This document shows positions 59,761 to 64,000 of a DNA stretch of 64,000 nucleotides, in pieces. Location: assembly GCA_900540905.1 (NCBI GenBank), contig UQHR01000003.1, positions 49,714-113,713 on the forward strand. Direction: 5' to 3'. The notes beneath the pieces were generated by a model. The model was not told the origin of the DNA. It did not search any database and was given only the letters and a program-made list of their open reading frames with translations. Every line of letters starts with the position of its first letter. The first letter of the stretch is position 1. The stretch is from an uncultured Collinsella sp. GTDB taxonomy: Bacteria > Actinomycetota > Coriobacteriia > Coriobacteriales > Coriobacteriaceae. Position numbers and translations under genes: made by a program.

Positions 59761-59851
59761 TGGCGGAGAGCTGGGGATTCGAACCCCAGATGCCCTTTTG
59801 GGGCATACTCGCTTAGCAGGCGAGCACCTTCGGCCTCTCGGTCAGCTCTCC
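59761..59851 (-). tRNA. tRNA-Ser (anticodon GCT)
   Basis: Acceptor arms GGAGAGC/GCTCTCC, the anticodon stem CTCGC/GCGAG with loop CTGCTAA (anticodon GCT), a long variable arm (TATGCCCCAAAAGGGCAT) and the T arm CTGGGG-TTCGAAT-CCCCAG are all present, with an encoded CCA. The 91-nt length and variable arm are normal for a serine tRNA. Confidence 0.96.
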
Positions 59852-59956
59852 GTAACAGCCGTTCTATAGTAACCAAACAGCCGAAGTTGGGCAAGGGGAA
59901 TTTTGAGGCGTTTCCTCTTTTACCTCTCTTTTACCAGTAAACGTCTCAGTCAATCA

Positions 59957-60011
59957 TCTCAACCTGTAACATCTGCAGGCCGTAATCCCCTCCAGATGTT
60001 ACAGGTTGAGA
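59957..60011. repeat. Perfect 19-bp inverted repeat
   Basis: TCTCAACCTGTAACATCTG (59957-59975) and its complement (59993-60011) are separated by 17 nt. It is 50 bp beyond the stop of the second ATPase gene and about 100 bp upstream of the tRNA. Confidence 0.9.
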
Positions 60012-60060
60012 CAAAGATACAAGGACGGCCCCAGCGACAGCGCGGACAGCCCATTCTTTA

Positions 60061-61143
60061 TTAGTCCTCTCGAACGGTCTCCAACAGATAATCGCGCATG
60101 TACGGAATTGCAAACGAAACACAGCCATAGCCCGCGGGCTCAATCAACCCCGCATCGATCAGACGCTTGCGATATGACCCAACTTTGTTCGCCGACAAAC
60201 CCATCTTCTTGGCGATATCGCCGTTGGCGATATCGACGCCCTCGCATTGAGCCATCGCCGCGAGATACTGAAACTGCCGTTCCGACACCCTGCGCAGCGC
60301 TGGGGCAATCACCATAGCATTAAAGCTATCAAGAGCCGCCTGGATACCCTTACGAGCCGCCTCTTCGCTCACGCTCTCCGCCCCACTGCGCGCAGCAACC
60401 TGCCAAGCGTAATATCCGACCAGCTGGACCATAAAGGGATAGCCTGCCGAAGCTTTTGTTAATAGCTCAGCGGCACCTTTGTCGAGCTCCTTGCCCGCTC
60501 GTCTCATCGTATCCTCAAACGATCCGCCAACTTCAAAATCGGAAAGCCGAGTAAGTTCAACATGTTTGGCTCGCTGAAGGAACGTCAACGTATCATCCAC
60601 CACCACGCCATCTACCGATGTCGGCAGCCCGGCGAAAGCGAAAGCGACATTCGCTCCTTGGCGGATCAAGAGCTGCATCTCATTGCCTAGCTCGCGCATT
60701 TCCTCAGTTGAGGCATCCTGGATCTCGTCGAGCGTAATGAGCAGACCACCGCGCTTCGCAGCATCGTACATCGCCTCGCCCAGATGAGAGGCCGACTTCG
60801 ACATCTCCATGGAGCCAAGGCTGACCCCTAAAATCGATGGGGAAATCGAGATTGATTCAAGACGAACGTTTCGCTGCAGAGCCTCGAGGATTCTATTGCA
60901 AAAACCAGCATTGGAGGCAACGTCAACGACCTCGAATCCTTTTTTGCGTGCAAGGTCACCCAATGCATTAAGGAGCACCGTTTTACCTGTGCCTCGGACG
61001 CCCGAGATGCGCATGAGTCGATCGGGGGCACCAGGACCATTCTCAAGAGCCTCGGCAAAGTCATCCAAAACAGTGTCCCGTCCGATAAGCTCAGGCGGAT
61101 TCATGCCCGCCGTTGGCTTAAAGGGGTTAACAGCTTTCGTCAT
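60061..61143 (-). CDS. AAA ATPase with C-terminal winged helix, paralogue 2
   Basis: A 360-residue protein with the same layout as the gene at 16799: NPFKPTAGMNPPELIGRD, Walker A GVRGTGKT, Walker B LLITLDEIQD, AFAFAGLPTS, AGYPFMVQLVGYYAWQ, a winged helix (GVDIANGDIAKKMGLSANKVGSYRKRL) and the ending YGCVSFAIPYMRDYL. The two are clear paralogues but well diverged outside the motifs. GGAGG lies 6 nt before the ATG at 61143. Six TGYTAAA repeats lie just upstream. It follows the large TPR-like gene on the same strand, 162 bp away. Confidence 0.9.
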   Translation of the reverse strand: MTKAVNPFKPTAGMNPPELIGRDTVLDDFAEALENGPGAPDRLMRISGVRGTGKTVLLNALGDLARKKGFEVVDVASNAGFCNRILEALQRNVRLESISISPSILGVSLGSMEMSKSASHLGEAMYDAAKRGGLLITLDEIQDASTEEMRELGNEMQLLIRQGANVAFAFAGLPTSVDGVVVDDTLTFLQRAKHVELTRLSDFEVGGSFEDTMRRAGKELDKGAAELLTKASAGYPFMVQLVGYYAWQVAARSGAESVSEEAARKGIQAALDSFNAMVIAPALRRVSERQFQYLAAMAQCEGVDIANGDIAKKMGLSANKVGSYRKRLIDAGLIEPAGYGCVSFAIPYMRDYLLETVRED

Positions 61144-61162
61144 TCTGCCCTCCTCTGCTAGT

Positions 61163-61216
61163 TTTAACAACTTTAACAAAGTTTAGCAACTTTAGCAGAG
61201 TTTAACAGTTTTAGCA
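61163..61216 (-). repeat. Six iteron-like TGYTAAA repeats before ATPase gene 2
   Basis: On the minus strand TGYTAAA begins six times with spacings 9, 10, 9, 10, 9, ending 20 bp before the start codon and next to the ribosome binding site. Each repeat is on nearly the same face of the helix. Confidence 0.88.
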
Positions 61217-61305
61217 GGCTCGGCGGCTTTATGCCTTACCAATCCTGCCGGGTCCTCCCGCCCGCGCCGATACAAATAGCGCGGTGCGGCCCCTCTATAT
61301 CGCCC

Positions 61306-63747
61306 CTACCCCAGCGAGCGGTTGAGGGAGCCGAGCTCGTCGTTGCCCATGGTGCGCCACATTTGGAAGATACAACCGCGCGCCAGGAAAAAGAAACCGT
61401 TGTCGACCAGTTGCACAGCGGCATCTGCCAGCTGATTCGTCACGGCGGACACTGGCGGCAGCTCTAGTCCAGCCTTGTGGATGGTCTCGACCGCTTCCTC
61501 GAACGTCGGAGGCTCGCTGACGCCCATCTCGTTCATAAGGCCCTGCATTTCCTCCAGCGCGTTGCTACCCGACTCCTCGCCGCGCGGCACGAGGCGGTAG
61601 CACGCCAACGCGAGCTCGAGCTGATCGCAATTCCAATAGGCAAACGCCAAGCGATAGAACAGGTAGCCGATTGCAGAACGATCGCTGGCAATACGTAGGC
61701 CGTGGCGCGCCACCTCGATAATCTCGTCAAAGCGCTCCAGACGCGCAAGCACGTTGATGAGCGCAAAGTGCGACTGCATGGACGAGCGCGCCAGATCGTA
61801 AAGATGGCGCACCTCGGGCAGTGCTCGTTCAAAGTCCTCTTGCTCGGCGTAAAAGCTGCAGATCTCATGCTGGGCAAAGTACAGCGCATCGGGCGCACGA
61901 AGGATTCGCACAGAGCGGTCTTCTTCCAACACCGGTAGCACCATGCGCACCAGCTGGTTATCGCAAAACTGCGTTTGAACCGGACCTGTCGCCAAAAGCT
62001 CGGCGACGGCGCACTTGGCCTCCAACTCCTCAACAAGACGGGAAAAACCTTCAAAAGCACCTGTACGGTCGACTTTTGCCTGCTCGCGCAATTCAACAAC
62101 ACGGGCCACGTATGGGTCGTCGTCCTCTTCCATGACCTCTAGCTCATCAGCCGTATCGGCAAGCAGAAGGTCGCGCAACGCCGGCGGCAGCGAACGGTGG
62201 TCGTCACGCGGACGAGCGTGAACCTCAGCGGGCTCAATCGCATCCGGCGCGTCCGACTCATATGCCTCAAGCATGCGCTTGCACGGCATATCGTCCATAT
62301 CCACGCTCTCAAGATCCTTGGCGACAGGCACGCAATTGGCCAGATAGGCCGCACGCCCAAAGGAATATGTTGCAATAATGCGCTCGCCCTGCTCGCCGTC
62401 GGGAGCCGCAATCTGAACGTAGCAGCGCGCAATGCAAGCGCCTGCGGCAAAACACGCCGCCGCCAGCGTGAGTGCCACGCGCGCGTCGTGCTCCGCAGCC
62501 CAAATCGCACGCACGCCCTCGTCCAACTCGCGCCAGACGTCATCCTGGGCATCGTATTCACGTTGCGGCATGGCATCCACGACAGAACGCCCAAACCGAA
62601 CGAGCATAATCCCCTCGGCAACGTTTGCCCGATAGGTATAGTCGAGCCGTGTGACCACGTTGAGCGCCTCGACAATACGCGCGAAGCGGGTGCGCACGTC
62701 CCACTCTCCGCCCGGCTGGCACGCGACCGTGCCAGGTTTTGCCCACGGGTTGTCGTTCGACAGTGTTTCGAGCAGACGCGGAACGTCGTTGGTCGTCTTG
62801 GCGATATGCCACAAATCAAAAAGCGCGCAGCCCTCCAGACTCGGAGACGAGGCCGCGGGGCCTAATCCGGCCCCGATACGCTCGAGGATGCCGGAGAGGC
62901 GGTTGAGACGGCACTCGATAGCAAGCAGCGCGTCAATCTCGTCCTGGTCCAGCAGGCTGCGATCAAAATTGAGATAGAAAAGCTTTGAGCGATCGATACG
63001 CGCTAGGCTCATTTCGGTCTTTGCCGCGATGGTGCGCAGGTGCGGCAGGTTGACCTCGCCCATCAAGGCCGCGGCATAGCGCTCGATACCACTCGGATTC
63101 TCGGCATGGTCAACGCGGTAAAGCAGCGTCTCGATAGCATCAGGGAGCGGTGCCGTGTTAAAGCCCAAAAACACCTCGACCGGCTCGGGCAACTTTACGA
63201 GCTTGATCTTGTCGATAACGTTTTGCATACCCTCGTCGAGTCCGTCGGCGTCCGCCTTGCTCGCAATGGTATTTTCGGAGTCAGCGAATATCACGTAGCG
63301 CAGGAACATCGATGCCATGAACTCACCGTAAGGAAGGGAGCGGGTCGAATTCCATGTCTCGTGATCGGACTGTTCGCGCATGGGACCTTCGGGAGAGCCG
63401 ACGGTTCGCGCGCACGCGCGCATCGTGCCGTTTGCTCCCCTCACCATAATCTCACCAATACCGGAGTCCGACTCGTCAAGGACCAGTTCCATGTCGGGAT
63501 CGTTGGGCAGCGGAGCCTCGCTGACGGGGCGGTCCACCTTGTACACCTCACCCGAAACGCTTACGTAGCCCAAAAGCGACACATGGCTTTTGCCAACGAA
63601 TTCGACGACATAACAAGATTCATGCTGATCCTCGCCAAAGAGTTTCCAGACCACGCCATATGAGCGTCCCGCAGGCTGCTCGGGCATCGCCGGAAAGCGC
63701 TTCTTGGGATCGAGAAACCTGAGCTTGTATGTCGGACGCTCTGCCAC
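61306..63747 (-). CDS. Large protein of unknown function with a TPR-like C-terminus
   Basis: An 813-residue protein with no signal peptide or membrane helix that I can see. The C-terminal third (residues about 600-740: LYFAQHEICSFYAEQEDFERALPEVRHLY, HFALINVLARLERFDEIIEVARHGL, GYLFYRLAFAYWNCDQLELALACYRL) looks like helical TPR-type repeats. The N-terminal part (LRFLDPKKRFPAMPEQPAGRSYGVVWKLF) is not one I recognise. GTG start with GGGTGA upstream. It precedes the second ATPase and may be in its transcript. Confidence 0.8.
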   Translation of the reverse strand: MAERPTYKLRFLDPKKRFPAMPEQPAGRSYGVVWKLFGEDQHESCYVVEFVGKSHVSLLGYVSVSGEVYKVDRPVSEAPLPNDPDMELVLDESDSGIGEIMVRGANGTMRACARTVGSPEGPMREQSDHETWNSTRSLPYGEFMASMFLRYVIFADSENTIASKADADGLDEGMQNVIDKIKLVKLPEPVEVFLGFNTAPLPDAIETLLYRVDHAENPSGIERYAAALMGEVNLPHLRTIAAKTEMSLARIDRSKLFYLNFDRSLLDQDEIDALLAIECRLNRLSGILERIGAGLGPAASSPSLEGCALFDLWHIAKTTNDVPRLLETLSNDNPWAKPGTVACQPGGEWDVRTRFARIVEALNVVTRLDYTYRANVAEGIMLVRFGRSVVDAMPQREYDAQDDVWRELDEGVRAIWAAEHDARVALTLAAACFAAGACIARCYVQIAAPDGEQGERIIATYSFGRAAYLANCVPVAKDLESVDMDDMPCKRMLEAYESDAPDAIEPAEVHARPRDDHRSLPPALRDLLLADTADELEVMEEDDDPYVARVVELREQAKVDRTGAFEGFSRLVEELEAKCAVAELLATGPVQTQFCDNQLVRMVLPVLEEDRSVRILRAPDALYFAQHEICSFYAEQEDFERALPEVRHLYDLARSSMQSHFALINVLARLERFDEIIEVARHGLRIASDRSAIGYLFYRLAFAYWNCDQLELALACYRLVPRGEESGSNALEEMQGLMNEMGVSEPPTFEEAVETIHKAGLELPPVSAVTNQLADAAVQLVDNGFFFLARGCIFQMWRTMGNDELGSLNRSLG

Positions 63748-63878
63748 GAAATATCACCCTGATCGGTCGCTTGAGAAGGAGTGGTCGCGAATAAGTCGCG
63801 ACATCTACTCGGAATCTTACACGAGTCGACAGGAAATCGTCCCTTTGGACAAAAGCACTCAAGCTGGCGCAAAAGAAA

Positions 63879-63898
63879 AGCCCCCGTTGCCGGGAGCT
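63879..63898 (-). terminator. Terminator of a gene beyond the window
   Basis: AGCTCCCG pairs with CGGGGGCT (one mismatch) around GCAA on the minus strand, followed by TTTTCTTTT. Confidence 0.75.
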
Positions 63899-63909
63899 TT
63901 AATCTCAAA

Positions 63910-64000
63910 TGGTGCGGCGTATAGGATTCCGCGCATCCGCTGCGCGGATCCGCACCGGCTTCGCCCGCCTGCCGGCGCGCCCCCCCCCCGAAATTCAATA
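63910..64000. other. GC-rich palindromic tail with C10
   Basis: CCGCGCA-tccgc-TGCGCGG forms a hairpin near 63928-63946, followed by more GC dyads and a run of ten C (63980-63989). No gene is visible here; the homopolymer may be a sequencing or assembly weak point. Confidence 0.4.

Noticed and set aside
63910..63930. 3' end of a tRNA gene
   Set aside because: TGGTGCGGCGTATAGGATTC resembles the reversed end of a tRNA, but the T arm stops and no anticodon or acceptor partner follows in the window.

Overview
The window looks like chromosomal DNA from a gut coriobacterium, most probably Collinsella or a close relative. This is inferred from gene content and base composition, not from a database match. 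The DNA is GC-rich with strongly GC-biased third codon positions. The actinobacterial hallmarks are a GlnR-like orphan regulator beside a GlnA2-like gene, a feoA-feoA-feoB-FeoX iron operon, a lar (lactate racemase) locus, ATPases of a family widespread in Actinobacteria, and many anaerobe-type transporters. Genes are packed closely, mostly on the minus strand.

Layout. 1-11 kb: the 3'-truncated part of an AbiEi/DUF559-like protein, a heterodimeric ABC exporter, a MATE pump with its MerR regulator, ligA and an HtrA protease. 11-18 kb: GlnR-like regulator and a catalytically odd GlnA, a MntA-HepT toxin-antitoxin pair, LacI and GntR regulators, and an AAA ATPase preceded by four 10-bp tandem repeats. 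18-26 kb: a flavin/Fe-S oxidoreductase, the feo operon, an HPr-like protein and aspS. 26-32 kb: serB and the split lar locus (larB-larC-tetR on plus, larA-larD on minus). 32-41 kb: ppc, hisS, an MFS carrier, an M20 peptidase and an EamA transporter. 41-51 kb: tandem YhgE/Pip proteins, htpG, an acetyltransferase and a Wzz / tyrosine kinase / PHP phosphatase set. 51-58 kb: a PhoPR-like two-component system with a lone pstB, then a VanRS-like system divergent from a D,D-carboxypeptidase. 58-64 kb: a TM2 protein, tRNA-Ser(GCT), a second ATPase behind six TGYTAAA repeats, and an 813-residue protein of unknown function.

The most unusual features are outside the genes. (i) Many intergenic gaps hold long, near-perfect inverted repeats with arms of 12 to 29 bp, each with a different sequence; several are nested or in arrays. 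(ii) A 31-bp palindrome-ended element with the core TTTTCCTCCGTCCCC occurs five times, once inside the coding end of an ABC transporter gene. (iii) The two paralogous AAA ATPases each have their own iteron-like repeats directly upstream of the ribosome binding site. The glutamine synthetase homologue also lacks three conserved metal-site residues, and larC encodes only the N-terminal half of the usual protein.

All start sites, motifs and repeats were read by eye. Family assignments rest on recognised motifs and no searches were run.
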